Both the position numbers and the translations under genes were made by a program. The notes below the pieces were generated by a model. The model was not told the origin of the DNA. It saw nothing but the letters and a program-made list of their open reading frames with translations, and made no database searches. Source: Haematobia irritans (Eukaryota; Arthropoda; Insecta; Diptera; Muscidae). From it: a stretch of 64,000 nucleotides of DNA. This document shows positions 34,283 to 45,737 of the stretch, piece by piece. The stretch spans positions 63,364,241 to 63,428,240 of the forward strand of contig NC_134400.1 in the NCBI RefSeq assembly GCF_050003625.1, given 5' to 3'. Position 1 is the first letter of the stretch; each line of letters starts with the position of its first letter.

Positions 34283-35789
34283 ATGTTGTGATATTTTATT
34301 CAAAGCGACAGAGAGAGAGAGAGTATATAGATGGAAACCGGGAGAGTTGACAAAAGATATCAACATAACACAGCGAAAGAATCAAAAGAGAATAATTTGT
34401 GTGAAACCGCTTGTATGTTGTTTCGGAAAACTGTTTTATGATAAGGCCAAAAATTTGATATGCTAAGTCTAAATATTATTTAATTTAAATAAAGAGACAT
34501 TCGGAACCAAGAGAATAGACATTTGAAAAACAAACAGCATATGTTGTTAACGAAAGGGCACTATACTCTTTTTAGAGTTGGGACAGTAAAATGAAATAAG
34601 GAAGAAATAGTGAAAAATTACACAGTAAAATGTACAAAAACAAAGTTTAGTTCCTCTTTATTAATAAGTAGTCCACGAGGAGTTGACGGACACCTTAAAA
34701 TATAAAAGCGGGCATTAAGTTCGAGTTTTGCAGCTAAAACAATTTAAAAAGCTTATTATCTTTAAAATTAATTATTAAAGAAAAATAAAAGGTATTTTAG
34801 AGCGATGGTGTTAAATGCTAGTAAAAAACTGTTCACGCCTAAATAAATTTATGTTTATATTATAAAATTATTTATGTATGTTTATACTCGACTCCACGTT
34901 CTTCCTTTGTTAGAGTTTTTGAATTCCTTCCAAATTTTAATGTATTGTACCAAAAACCAAAAACAGTTTTTTGTTACAAAATTGTTATTTTTGCAATAAA
35001 CAATATTTTTTAAATTGTTTTAGCTGCAAAACTCGAACTTAATGCCCGCTTTTATATTTTAAGGTGTCGGTCAACTCCTCTTGGACTGTTTATTAATAAT
35101 GAGGAACTAAACTTTGTTTTTATACATTTTACTGTTTAATTTTTCACTGTTTCCTCCCTTTTTCATTTTACTGTCCACACTCTCAAAAGAGTATAGTGCC
35201 CTTTCGTTATTTTTATGCAGATGCCTTTTTTTTGTATATTTGCCACCGTTTTTTAATTTCCTTTGTCTGAATATTGTAACTTACTCCTCGTACGTTCCGA
35301 TTTCTTTTAACGAACTAAGAAAAAAATTGTGCCCATTATGCCAAAATGATAAACAAAGCACATGTTTACACATACATAAAGTGATGCTCTCAAGGCGAAA
35401 ACACCTGCTGTTTTGTTTTCAAATGTCTATTCTCTTGGTTCCGAATGTCTATTCTCTTTACACCGAATACTCATTATAATATTCAAATTAAATAATATGT
35501 AGACTTAAGCATATTAAATTTTTGGCCTTATCATAAAACAGTTTTCCGAAACAACATACAAGCGGTTTCACAGAAATTGCTCTCTTTTGATTCTCTCGCT
35601 GTGTTATGTTGATATCTTTCGTCAACCCTCCCGGTTTCCATCTCTATTCTTTTTTCTCTATACTCTCTCCGTCGCCCTCTGAATAAGGTACCACCACATA
35701 TATGTGTTTCCACGAAATTTGTAAATTTATATATGTTTACATTCACAGATATTATTTTTATGAAACATTCATGCCCCAAACATAATATA

Positions 35790-35998
<209 letters not shown>

Positions 35999-36042
35999 TT
36001 TATTCCCCGGGGTCTGTGTGCACCACGCCTCACTGTTGGGAA

Positions 36043-37125
36043 TTAGAGTTTCAACTTTTTGTCGAAAAGTGGTTTCCAAAGTATTATCCACAACGGTGCC
36101 TTATTTTCAGGACCAAACTGTGACCGTAACTTTTTTCCGACCACAGCGAAAGCTCGCGCAACCGCTGCTGACTGTTTGACCAAAATGTCTAAAGGTAATA
36201 GACGCAGCATGACATTAAGGGAATTTGTTTCTGTCTTGCTGAATGCGCCTGAGATACACAAGCACGCCATACGCTGAACTTTGTTCTTGTCGGCTGGTGA
36301 AGTGCCGACCACCAGACTGCAACACCATATAGCATTATAGGTCTAACCACTGCCGTGTATAGCCAATGCACAATTTTTGGTTTTATTCCCCACTTTTGTG
36401 CTATTGCCTTTTTGCACGAGTACAAAGCTGCCGTTGCTTTTCTCGCCCTTTCTTCAATATTAAGCTTAAAGTTCAGCTTCCTCTCCAAAATTACGCCAAT
36501 GTATTTTGCACACTCACCAAAGGGAATTTCAATACCCCCTAAGGAAATGTGCCTAACCGTCGGAGTTTTGCGATCTTTGCTGTACATGACTAGTTCTGTC
36601 TTTACAGGATTTACCCCAAGACCTTTATCTTTCGCCCATTTCTCAGTCATCCGGAGGGCTCTCTGTATAATATCTCTGATTGTGGATGGGAAATTTGCCA
36701 CTACTTTTATCCATTCGTTTTGTAGGGAAACCAGAAGGTTGTTTATAGCAATATTCCAAAACGTGATAGAACTCCTCCTTGGGGAGTGCCTCTGTTCACA
36801 TACCTTTGTATGTTTGCTTGTCCTAGTGTGGCTGAAATACGTCTCTTCGTTGGAAGTTCGTATAACAGCATAAGTATACCTGGATCAACATTCAGATTTG
36901 TCAGTCCATTTAAAATCGAGCTCGGATGGATGTTGTCGCCCCTTCGATATCTAGGAACGCCACGATTGTGTATTCTCTGTCAGATAGTGAGCTTTCAATA
37001 AAGTTTACTAGTTCATGTAATGCGGTCTCAGTAGACCTGCCCTTCGAGTATGCATGCTGTCGTTTCGAGAGCAAACTTGAATCGACGCTAGTTCTAAAAA
37101 AAATGTCTATCATCCTCTCCTGAGT
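36043..37125 (-). pseudogene. LOA copy 2: RT palm and thumb
   Basis: Motif A is at about 36910-37113 (TIVAFLDIEGA), truncated after SIRARF. The thumb frame 36189-36701 is open for 170 codons with LGVNPVKTEL, GGIEIPFGECAKYIGVIL and ALYSCKKAIAQKWG. The YADD region between 36701 and 36760 is lost by deletion. Several frame changes follow. Confidence 0.85.
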
Positions 37126-37130
37126 CTTAA

Positions 37131-37280
37131 GGTTGAGTTACATAGCATGCGTTAATCCGTGCGTTGATGGAAGGGTTGATATTTTTCAGTTTGAAGCACT
37201 CCAACAAAACTGTTGCTTTCAAAGAGAAAATTCAACTCTTCAATCAACGGACGCATTACGCAAGTTATGTAACTCAACCT
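37131..37280. mobile_element. 150-bp piggyBac-like MITE, TTAA duplication
   Basis: The ends GGTTGAGTTACATA and TATGTAACTCAACC are inverted repeats. TTAA flanks both sides (37127-37130 and 37281-37284), while the corresponding LOA copy 1 site at about 5998-6006 has a single TTAA. TTAA is the known piggyBac target. Confidence 0.9.
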
Positions 37281-37284
37281 TTAA

Positions 37285-38354
37285 GTAGGAATGAGGATAA
37301 GCTGATTGGTCGGAAATCCTTCGCCCTCGAGTGAGAGGCTTTTCCCTTTTAGGTATGAAAACGACTTTTGTTTCCCTCCACTTTCCTGGGATATATGATA
37401 AGTTGATACATCCTTTATATCGCCGACAACCAGGGGATAATTCACTGCTTGTAACTCCGCGGAGTAATTCCATCAAGTCCGGGGGATTTGAATGGTCCAA
37501 AGCTATTTAACGCCACCGTGGTTAGCATGCCCGCCTTGCATACACAGGGTCGTTGGTTCGATTCCTGCTTCGACCGAACACCAAAAAAGTTGTTCAGCGG
37601 TGGATTATCTCACCTCAGTAATGCTGGTGACATTTCTGAGGGTTTCAAAGCTTCTCTAAGTGGTTTCACTGCAATGTGGAACGCCGTTCGGACTCGGCAA
37701 TAAAAAGGAGGTCCCTTGTCATTGAACTTAACAAGGAATCGGGCAGCACTCAGTGATATGAGAGAAGTTCACCAATGTGGTATCACAATGGACTGAATAT
37801 TCTAAGTGAGCCTGATACATCGGGCTGCCACCTAACCTAACCTAACGCCCATTTTATTCTAGATTCCGATACAATTTCCGCGATAGGAAACGACCGCTTT
37901 GCCCCTGTGGCACCGCCAGAACATGGTTCGACCGTTTGATTTCCAGGAAAATGTGTGTCCAATTGTACCTCCAGCGTCTCCTCACTGGACGTTGTCCAAT
38001 TGCCCTCCGATGTTTTAATGAAACCTGGAGCGGAGTTTGTGGATGCTAGTACCTTCCGTAGTCTGGAAGCCTCAGACGTATTTTCAATACTGCTGCAGTA
38101 ATCATTCCAAGAGTTATGCTGAGCCTTTCTCAGTTCTAGCTTGTATTCTCTCAGATTCTTCTTGTAAGCGTCCCAATCCTCAGGGGCTCTAGTGGACTTT
38201 GCTTTGTTAAAGAGCTTCCTGCAAGATTTCCTCATATTACTTAACTCCGTAGACCACCATGGTGGTCGATTTTCCCCCTTGGCTTCCCTTCAGGGCATGC
38301 AACTTTCAGTGAGATGTTGAAGGCCTCCCACTGCGTGTTCGATATCTTGCACAG
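37285..38354 (-). pseudogene. LOA copy 2: RT fingers and linker, split by SINE
   Basis: Segments 37285-37511 (KWRETKVVFIPK) and 37843-38235 (MRKSCRKLFNKAKSTRAPED through ESRIKWAL) flank the SINE. Small indels and stops occur in the first segment. Confidence 0.8.
37512..37842 (+). mobile_element. SINE inserted in LOA copy 2
   Basis: The tRNA head begins GCCACCGTGG and has a small deletion in the A-box area, then GCATGCCCGCCTTGCAT and a B-box GGTTCGATTCC. The body is as in the other SINEs, with the tail GGGCTGCCACCTAACC. The repeated TAACG(CC) at both borders suggests a short target duplication. The LOA sequence TTTAACGCCCATTTTATTC resumes directly after it. Confidence 0.9.
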
Positions 38355-38357
38355 TGC

Positions 38358-38854
38358 TCATACATGTCTCTGGTATTTCCTATACCTATTCCAATCAGCT
38401 TTCCTAACATTTGGCGGAAATATGGTCTTGGTGGTATGAACATCTAATTTGAAACTGATGTAGCGATGAGCTGAGAAGCTATGTTCACTTGAAACCTGCC
38501 AATCAGATATCATTTTATTCAGTTCTTGCGAGGCCAAGGTGACGTCCAAAACCTCTTGCCTGTTTTTAGTGACAAAGGTTGGGGCATCTCCCTTATTGCA
38601 GACTATTGCGTACAAAAAAGTACGCAAAATAAACTCCTCTTGCATTAACGTCACCGCTTCCCCATAAACTATGATGTGCATTTGCATCGTATACCATAAT
38701 GAGTTTTGTCCTTGCTTTCAATGATTCCTGAACCAAGGTGTTAACATGCCCCATATAGACCGAAGATACCCAATATTTGCATTTGAATAATTCTAATTTA
38801 ATTCACATATTTTCTTTCTATAAACATATGGTTCTTGAATAAGAACTATATCTA
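38358..38854 (-). pseudogene. LOA copy 2: endonuclease part
   Basis: Reads HIIVYGEAVTLMQEE (a decayed HHSIWGSSDTNARRE), then CNKGDAPTFVTKNRQEVLDV and HSFSAHRYISF. The Asp of the SDHR motif is changed to Ala (SAHR). There are several frame changes. The remainder is cut by the MITE at 38855. Confidence 0.8.
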
Positions 38855-39596
38855 CCCAGCAAAAACTAGGTAACCACATCTCATTACAATTGACATTACC
38901 AGGAGTAAAGCTGTCATTACACGTTGGATTACATTGCGGCGAGTTATAATGACTAACTTGTAATGACAAAAATAAATACTTCTCGGTAATTTTCGAATTG
39001 TTATTCTCAAATTTTTAGGCAGTTGTAGTTAATATAAGTATTCACATAATCGAGCACTTACATAAAAAATCAAAAAGAATATGTAATGTAACGGTAATTC
39101 TGAAGATTTTTCCGTTAAGAATAATAATTGTGTTTAATGACATTATCATATTATGTTTTAAATACATGCTTTCTATTTTAAGTGTGACATTAATTTGAGT
39201 ATAATCGTATTTAGATTATTTATTAGATTTTTTGTTTATTTATACAATATTCTATTTCTATTCAAGTAGTTCTCCTATTACAGCACCACTCGCCATATTT
39301 TGATCCATTGTAATCGGCGATAGAAATCAATATTTTCGAGATTTGGTTGCCTGAGACAATAAGTGGCTATTTTGCAAGTTTTGGTGTATCTACGAATAAG
39401 TCATTACATATTAGGTGATTATATGCTTTAAATGCACTACTTATTTTATGGCCGAAAGTATGCCTGGGGAGAAGTACTTTCCTCTTAGGACATGCGTATG
39501 TAAATGTAATCCGAAGCGATGCCAATTAATAAGTGGTTATTAATTTTTAAATAGGCTTACCTACAAGATTACCGGGTAATGAGAGTTTTTGCTGGG
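38855..39596. mobile_element. MITE with CCCAGCAAAAACT ends, TA duplication
   Basis: A 742-bp insertion with perfect 13-bp terminal inverted repeats CCCAGCAAAAACT. TA lies on both sides (38853-38854, 39597-39598). In LOA copy 1 the site ACTATATCTATGTCTCC is uninterrupted at about 7387. No coding sequence; probably Tc1/mariner-type by target site. Confidence 0.9.
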
Positions 39597-39598
39597 TA

Positions 39599-39818
39599 TG
39601 TCCCCTTTCATCAGGAGAATTTTTAAGGCAGCACAAGCAGCCTTACAATTGTGAAAATTTATGTTATCTGCAGGATCCGTAGGATCATCGAGATTTTCAA
39701 CAACCGTCACATCAGACGTTTCAATCGAGTCATCAAGAATGTCCTCTTCAGAGATCTCGGTGACTCTCGCAATAACCATAGGTTCAACTTTGGTGAGTTT
39801 TGAGGCTGTAGAAACCAA
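39599..39818 (-). pseudogene. LOA copy 2: ORF1 C-terminus and ORF2 start
   Basis: The minus strand reads TASKLTKVEPMVIARVTEIS and DDSIETSDVTVVEN, matching the acidic tail of ORF1 in copy 3 (46632-46770), then NFHNCKAACAALKILLMKGD, the start of the endonuclease. The element is truncated at about 39818. Confidence 0.85.
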
Positions 39819-40081
39819 ACATTATAAATTGTAGGAAGATAGGAAATTGGCTTGCGTCATACCAAATGTTGCATTTACCCTGTTTGTTCCATACATGTTT
39901 GTAATTTTTTTTTTGTTTTTCGTTTCTATTTTTTAAATGAAAAACTTAATTTTCTTAATGAAACAATGTTAAATTTTAGGCAACAACAAAAAAATTACAT
40001 TTTCCCCTTTATGGAAATTTATATCGTGCACTTAATTTCTTTTTATTTGCATTTTAATGCTGTGTCAATACTTGTCGTGTA

Positions 40082-42630
40082 CAGTGGTGCCAACTGTTTT
40101 GGGCTGAAAATCGTCAATTTTAAAAATATTTTTCGTCAAAATCGTCAATTTATCCCAAAGAAGAAAAAATCGTCACTCATAAAACAGTTGAAAAAAAAAA
40201 GATTTGGGAACAAAATAAAAGTTTTATTCAAACATCCATATATTGTATACACAATAAAGCTGTTATTAAACAAGTGAGGAAAGTCTAAAGTCGGGCGGTG
40301 CCGACTATATTATACCCTGCACCACTTTGTAAATCAAATTTTCGATACCATATCACATCCGTCAAATGTGTTGGGGGCTATATATAAAGGTTTGTCCCAA
40401 ATACATACATGTAAATATAACTCGATCTGGAAGAATTTGGTAGACTTCTACAAAATCTATAGACTCAAAATGTAAGTCGGCTAATGCACTAGGGTGGAAC
40501 ACAATGTTAGTAAAAAAATATGTGAAACGTTTAAATCTGAAGCAATTTTAAGGAAACTTCGAAAAAGTTTATTTATGATTTATCGCTCGATATATATGTA
40601 TTAGAAGTTTAGGAAAATAAGAGTCATTTTTACAACATTTCGACTAAGCAGTGGCGATTTTACAAGGAAAATGTTGGTATTTTGTCAATTTTTGTCGAAA
40701 TCAGAAAAACATATATATGGGAGCTATATCTAAATCTGAACCGATTTCAACCAAATTTGGCACGCATAGCAACAATGCTTATTCTTCTCCCTGTGTAAAA
40801 TTTCAACTAAATCGGAGTTAAAAATTGGCCTCTGTGGTCATATGAGTGTAAATCGGTCGAAGCTTTATATGGGAGCTATATCTTAATCTGAATCGATTTC
40901 AACCAAATTTGGCACGCATAGCAACAATGCTAATTCTACTCCCTGTGCAAAATTTCAACTAAATCGGAGTTAAAAATTGGCCTCTGTGGTCATATGAGTG
41001 TAAATCGGGCGAAAGCTATATATGGGAGATATATCTAAATCTGAACCGATTTCAACCAAATTTGGCACGCACAGCTATAATGCTAATTCTACTCCCTGTG
41101 CAAAACTTCAACTAAATCGGACCAAAAAATTGGCCTCTGTGGTCATATGAGTGTAAATCGGCCGAAAGCTATATATTGGAGCTATATCTAAATCTGAACC
41201 GATTTCAACCAAATTTTGCACGCATAGCTACAATGCTAATTCTACTCCCTGTGCAAAATTTCAACTAAATCGGAGCAAAAAATTTGCCTCTGTGGTCATA
41301 TGAGTGTAAATCGGCCGAAAGCTATATATGGGAGCTATATCTAAATATGAACCTATTTCAACCAAATTTTGCACGCATAGCAACAATGCTAATTCAACTC
41401 CCTGTGCAAAATTTCAACTAAATCTGAGTTAAAAATTGGCCTCTGTGGTCATATGAGTGTAAATCGGGCGAAAGCTATATATGGGAGCTATATCTAAATC
41501 TGAACCGATTTCAACCAAATTTGGCACACTTGACTATAGTACTAATTGTTCTTCTTGTGCAAAATTTTAAGTAAATTAGGTTAAAACTCTGGCTTCTGGG
41601 GCCATATAAGTCCATATCGGGCGAAATATATACATGGCAGCTATATCTAAATCTGAACCGATTTGTTCCAAAATCAATAGGGATCTATTCTGAGCCACAA
41701 CACATACTTGTGCCAAATTTGAAGTCGATTGGACTAAAACTGCGACCTAGACTTTGATTACAAAAATGTGTTCACGGACAGACGGACAAACGGACATCGC
41801 TATATCGACTCAAGAGCCCACCCTGAGCATTTTTGCCAAAGACACCATGTGTCTATCTCGTCTCCTTCTGGGTGTTGCAAACATATGCACTAACTTATAA
41901 TACCCTGTTCCACAGTGTGGAGCAGGGTATAAAAAGGGGTTTTATTCATTTTAGTTACATGAATAATGTCATTTAAATCTCTAAGTAAGTCATATAGTTT
42001 CCAGTTTTTTAAACGACGATTAATTGAAATAAATTTTTAATTAATTTAAATTAATATATCTGATTGTGACCACATGTACTACATTGTTTAACAAAATTTT
42101 CTTGACAGAAAAATTTCCTATTCTCCAAGCGAATTTAAATCCTTATTACTTGCTCATGTATAATTTTTGTTATTATTACTATTATCGGTAATGAATAAAT
42201 AAATAAAGTGAATTTAACTAAACTGGCTTCATAGCAATCAAAATTATTTCGCTTTAAATAGTTTATAGACAAAAGAATACCTTACAATGTTTAAGTTTCA
42301 AAGGGATTTCGAATTTTAGGTTTACTTATATTGATTGCTTTGAAATTTCTTTCTACATTGGAGACGGCTTGGACCAAGCTACATATAAATTGTCATATTA
42401 TTGAGATCCAAAATAACATGTTTACATTACAACTTATGAAAATCGTCAACTTAAAACTACATCACTTTGAAAAATCGTCAAATTGGCATAAAACCCTTAA
42501 AAGGAAACACTTGTGTCGAGCATTTTAAAAAATCGTCATCTTATTTAAAATCGTCGTCATATCGTCAGAGGCCAAATTTACCATAAAAAATCGTCAAAAT
42601 GACGAAAAATCGTCAGAGTTGGCACCGCTG
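40082..42630. mobile_element. hAT-like element holding repeat R, 8-bp duplication
   Basis: The ends CAGTGGTGCCAACT and AGTTGGCACCGCTG are inverted repeats. Perfect GTCGTGTA duplications lie at 40074-40081 and 42631-42638. The sister copy near 43130 reads without the insert. Flanking its own R insertion is DNA with repeated AAAATCGTCA motifs. There is no transposase. Confidence 0.92.
40268..41935 (+). repeat. Dispersed repeat R, complete, six tandem units
   Basis: It starts ACAAGTGAGGAAAG, TCGGGCGGTGCCGACTATAT, and ends ACAGACGGACAAACGGACAT, then ATCGACTCAAGAGC and GGAGCAGGGTATAAAAA. The unit containing TGAACCGATTTCAACCAAAT recurs near 40733, 40888, 41038, 41193, 41345 and 41499, a period of about 153 bp. 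The start and end contain complementary ATACCCTG and CAGGGTAT. Confidence 0.9.
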
Positions 42631-42711
42631 GTCGTGTATGCGTTTGGTTCGAGTATTAAACTAACCCGGTAAATGGTTCGATCTACTCAGTAGCTAATTT
42701 CCTATCTTCCT

Positions 42712-43047
42712 GAATCTATAATCTTTGGTAGAAACCTCCCTTGTTTGTTTTGTTATCAACAACCAACTGGCAACGTATGGAAAAATTCTCTAGCAAAAAC
42801 TTGGAATTTCCCTATCTCATAACTATTAAATGTAGTCTCAGATTACGTATTGTCATTGTTGTTGTAGTAATGCGAGCATATCTCTATGTGAGTGTATATT
42901 TGTTTCGAAGCCACCAGATGAATGACTGGTCGTAGATTATTCTAGCGTTGTGAAAGAATGTCCTGGCATTGCCAGAATATTCTCGCGTTACCAAAGCGTC
43001 ATATATTAAAGCGCCCGCATGGTGCTATCGAGCAAAGATAACAGATA
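42712..43047. other. Spacer between inverted element copies
   Basis: No recognised feature; the frame 42741-42935 has no family resemblance. Confidence 0.4.
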
Positions 43048-43399
43048 CAAGAAGATGGGAAATTGGCTGCTAAGCACATCAAACCATTTACCGTGCTAGG
43101 CCCATACATTTCGTTTATCGAACCAAACGCGTATACAACAAGTATTGACATAGCATTAAAATGCAAATAAAAAGAAATTAAGTGCAGGAAATAAATTTCC
43201 ATAAACGGGAAAATGTAATTTTTTTGTTTGTTGCCTAAAAGTTAATATTTTTTCATTAAGAAAATTAAGTTTTTCAATTAAATAATAACGAAACACAAAT
43301 AACGAAAAACAACAAAAAAATTACAAACATGTGTGGAACTATGTTAGTACCGTCAAAGCATCATTTGGTGTGACGCATGCCAATTTTCCATCTTCCTAG
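43048..43399. mobile_element. Small TIR element, inverted second copy
   Basis: Reads as the reverse complement of 39833-40081 plus 42639-42711, with AAGATGGGAAATTGGC and CCAATTTTCCATCTTCC at its ends. It lacks the hAT-like insertion, giving the empty site for it. Confidence 0.75.
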
Positions 43400-43588
43400 G
43401 TGTATTATCTATGCTATCAAGTCAGTCGTAAATCATAAGCCAGACTAACAACATCGAAGTGTGAGCAAACTAGTAAAAAGTGAATAAATTGTAGATTATT
43501 GTTATTGAAAAGAAACGTGTTTTAATGGTCGGTTTATTAAACACGTCTCAGTAAAGAAACGTAACAATACCAACTTTTTTATTTTCAG
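43400..43588 (+). other. Putative intron end before the Ig exon
   Basis: The last bases ACTTTTTTATTTTCAG form a good polypyrimidine tract and AG acceptor at 43587-43588. No element is recognised upstream of it to 43400. Confidence 0.6.
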
Positions 43589-43927
43589 ATTCACATTCCG
43601 ATGGAACATATAAATCAACGGAAAGCGAAGCCCCATCTGTTGCTCCAAAGTTTTTATCCCGTGGTCATTTGTATAAAGTAATTGTTGGTGATACAATTGA
43701 GCTTCCGTGTAAGGTTCAAAACTTGGGATCATTTGTTCTTTTGTGGAGAAAAGGGTCTTCTGTATTAACAGCTGGACATTTAAAGATCAGTAGAGATCCA
43801 AGGTTCAAAATTGTTGGCGACTATAACTTGCAAATAAACGGTGTTAAAACTCAAGACGCTGGTGATTATATCTGCCAATTGGGAGATCAAGAGAATAGAG
43901 ATCAAGTACATACTGTAGAAATTTTAG
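43589..43927 (+). CDS. Ig V-type domain exon of a neural IgSF adhesion protein
   Basis: A 339-nt open exon between a TTTTC-AG acceptor and a GTAAGT donor. It encodes one complete Ig fold: FLSRGHLYKVIVGDTIELPC with the first Cys, FVLLWRKGSSVLTAGH with the core Trp, and DAGDYICQLGDQENRDQVHT with the second Cys. It starts with two bases of a split codon and ends with one base of the next (phase 1-1), typical of Ig exons. It resembles the first Ig domain of fly lachesin/klingon-type proteins such as Drosophila CG7166 (memory of the family, not searched). The protein would be a secreted or membrane-bound cell-surface adhesion molecule. Neighbouring exons are not in the window. Confidence 0.9.
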
Positions 43928-44064
43928 GTAAGTACTATAGGACATTTTAGGTAAGTTCTATACGGTTTTGGAATTTAAATTCAAATATAAAATACTTTGT
44001 AGTATGAATCGGCTTTGACCGATACGATGGAGAAATAAATGGCATTACATACTTTTTATCAGCC
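43928..44064 (+). other. Start of the following intron
   Basis: It opens GTAAGTACTATAGG; otherwise featureless until the SINE. Confidence 0.6.
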
Positions 44065-44373
44065 TTAGATTAGATTAGGTGGCAGCCCGATGTTTCAGAC
44101 TCACTTGGACTATTCAGTCCACTGTGATACCACAGTGGTGCACTTCTCTCTTATCACTGCGTTCTGCCCGATTCCATGTTAAGCTCTATGAAAAGAGTCC
44201 TCCTTTTTATAGCCAAGTCCGAACGGCGTTTCACATTGCAGTGAAACCACCAGCATTACTGAGGTGGGATAATCCACCGCTGAAAAACTTTTTGGTGTTC
44301 GGTCGAAGCAGGAATCGAACCCACGACCTTGTGTATGCAAGGCGGGAATGCAAACCATTGCACCACGGTGGCT
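44065..44373 (-). mobile_element. SINE in the Ig gene intron, internally deleted
   Basis: Minus-strand copy of the SINE with tRNA-like head at about 44300-44373 (CTTGCAT loop, GGTTCGATTCC B-box) and the LOA-like tail at 44084-44150. About 35 bp of the body present at 10750-10785 are missing. The terminal repeat is TTAGATTAGATTAGG instead of CCTAACC units. No clear target duplication. Confidence 0.88.
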
Positions 44374-45036
44374 CGATACGTAGGTATGCACAATGCAAAT
44401 TCAAATTTGACTGTAGTGGCGATCGATGTATGCTCGCACTGGTAATACGACCAACATAGTCTTTGGAGTCTGTTTTATTTACTTCAAGTTAAAGGCAACG
44501 TAATTGCAAATAATGCAGAAGTAAATAGACACTTGTCAACGTTTAAAAAACCATAAGACACCAGTATATACAATTGAATTTTTCACTTTTGATTACGTAT
44601 GTGTGTAGCAATGAATATGCGTATATCGAAATGCAATTTGTCGTCGGCAAAACGAAATAATTACATCAATGTTGTAAAACGACCGCAGTAATTTGGATTT
44701 AAATTAAAAACCACTCGCGGCTAGCTCAATTCTTTTAATGATCACTGACCTCACCCTAAAAAAATCGCTTCTTTAACATATGTTCCAAACATATTTTGCA
44801 CATATATTATTGGATACTGCCGAAACATTAATATGTTTGTTTTATGTGAACATATTAAATGTTTGGAACTTCCTAGAGTTTATTGTCTTTGGGTTGAAGT
44901 GCTAATGCTTGTTTTGCAACATCAATTGCAGTGCCTCCTTTTGTTTACATTTTGTTTTGAGTTTACTATCCCGATGCCCAGTGCAAATTAAACAATTATA
45001 AATAATGATAATTTTTTTGCCACTTTTTTATATATC
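44374..45036. other. Intronic DNA with an M-end fragment
   Basis: The stretch 44752-44880 begins CACCCTAAAAAAATCGCTTC and matches the first 125 bp of the M copy at 49750, so it is a truncated M. The remainder has no recognised feature. Confidence 0.6.
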
Positions 45037-45189
45037 TACTTTTTTGGATGATGTTCCTTTAGCTAATGGGGCCTAGCGCATTGATGTAAATAAAAACAAT
45101 TTTTAATTACATGTTTCCCAAGGTTTCGTCGATGTATGTCGAAAAGGATCTTTTATTGTCTATAAATTGAAAAAAATGGGACAACGAAG

Positions 45190-45525
45190 AGAGCTTTAAA
45201 CACGAGAATAGGAGAGCATAAGAACGACATAGAAAAGAAAAAACAAAAGCACTGCGCTATCATAACACATACTGCAGTCAAGCCACACTGCTGACTTTGA
45301 CAATGCCAAAATATTGGACAAGAAAAGAGGAGAGAGAAAGAGATTAATTATAGAGAGCTTAAGAATACAAGAGAATATAGAAAAAGCCATGAACAGAAAA
45401 GAAGACACTGACAATATAAGTGCAAGTTACAGAGATGCAATAAAAACAAAAAGTGATAGCTGGATATGTTGTGTTCTCGGAAAAGTCGTTGGACGTTTAT
45501 TTATAATAATAATATTAATTTAATG
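45190..45525 (+). pseudogene. Penelope GIY-YIG endonuclease C-terminal part
   Basis: The first frame reads RIGEHKNDIEKKK, then a shift near 45290, then FDNAKILDKKRGERKRLIIE and ISASYRDAIK. The order Arg-x2-EH, then His, then Asp-Phe-x2-Ala-x-Ile-Leu and a basic ER-Glu helix fits the end of the Penelope endonuclease. The RT domain is missing. Confidence 0.65.
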
Positions 45526-45626
45526 TAAAATATGCATTTTTCGTTGTAAGTTTTAAATGCTTATAAAATATTCAGTAATAATGTGTTTTTCAATTTTTTC
45601 AATTTATAGACAATAAAAATCCCTTG

Positions 45627-45652
45627 CTAATGTCGAAATATATCGACGAAAC
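45627..45652 (+). ncRNA. Degenerate hammerhead-like motif
   Basis: It reads CTAAT, a perfect 5-bp stem GTCGA/TCGAC with a short loop, then CGAAAC. The core of a hammerhead is CTGATGA-stem-GAAAC; here G is replaced and two core bases seem absent, so cleavage is unlikely. The complementary terminal repeat at 45122-45140 has an even weaker version. Confidence 0.35.
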
Positions 45653-45737
45653 GTTGGGAAACATGTAACTAAAAATTGTTTTTATTTACATCAATGCGCT
45701 AGGCCCCATTAGTTAAAGGAACATCATCCAAAAAAGT

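Larger units (their letters stand above)
39833..42711. mobile_element. Small TIR element, host of a hAT-like insertion
   Basis: The outer ends TAGGAAGATAGGAAATTGGC and GCTAATTTCCTATCTTCC are inverted repeats. Without the insert it is about 320 bp. A second copy in opposite orientation lies at 43048-43399. The insert at 40082-42630 is described separately. Confidence 0.7.

Noticed and set aside
35114..35479. 121-codon hydrophobic frame
   Set aside because: It reads through T-rich M element DNA; other M copies do not preserve it.
36355..36873. 172-codon frame on the + strand
   Set aside because: Antisense shadow of the LOA RT thumb.
39852..40277. 141-codon frame
   Set aside because: Crosses three different repeat elements (TIR element, hAT end, R start), so it cannot be one gene.
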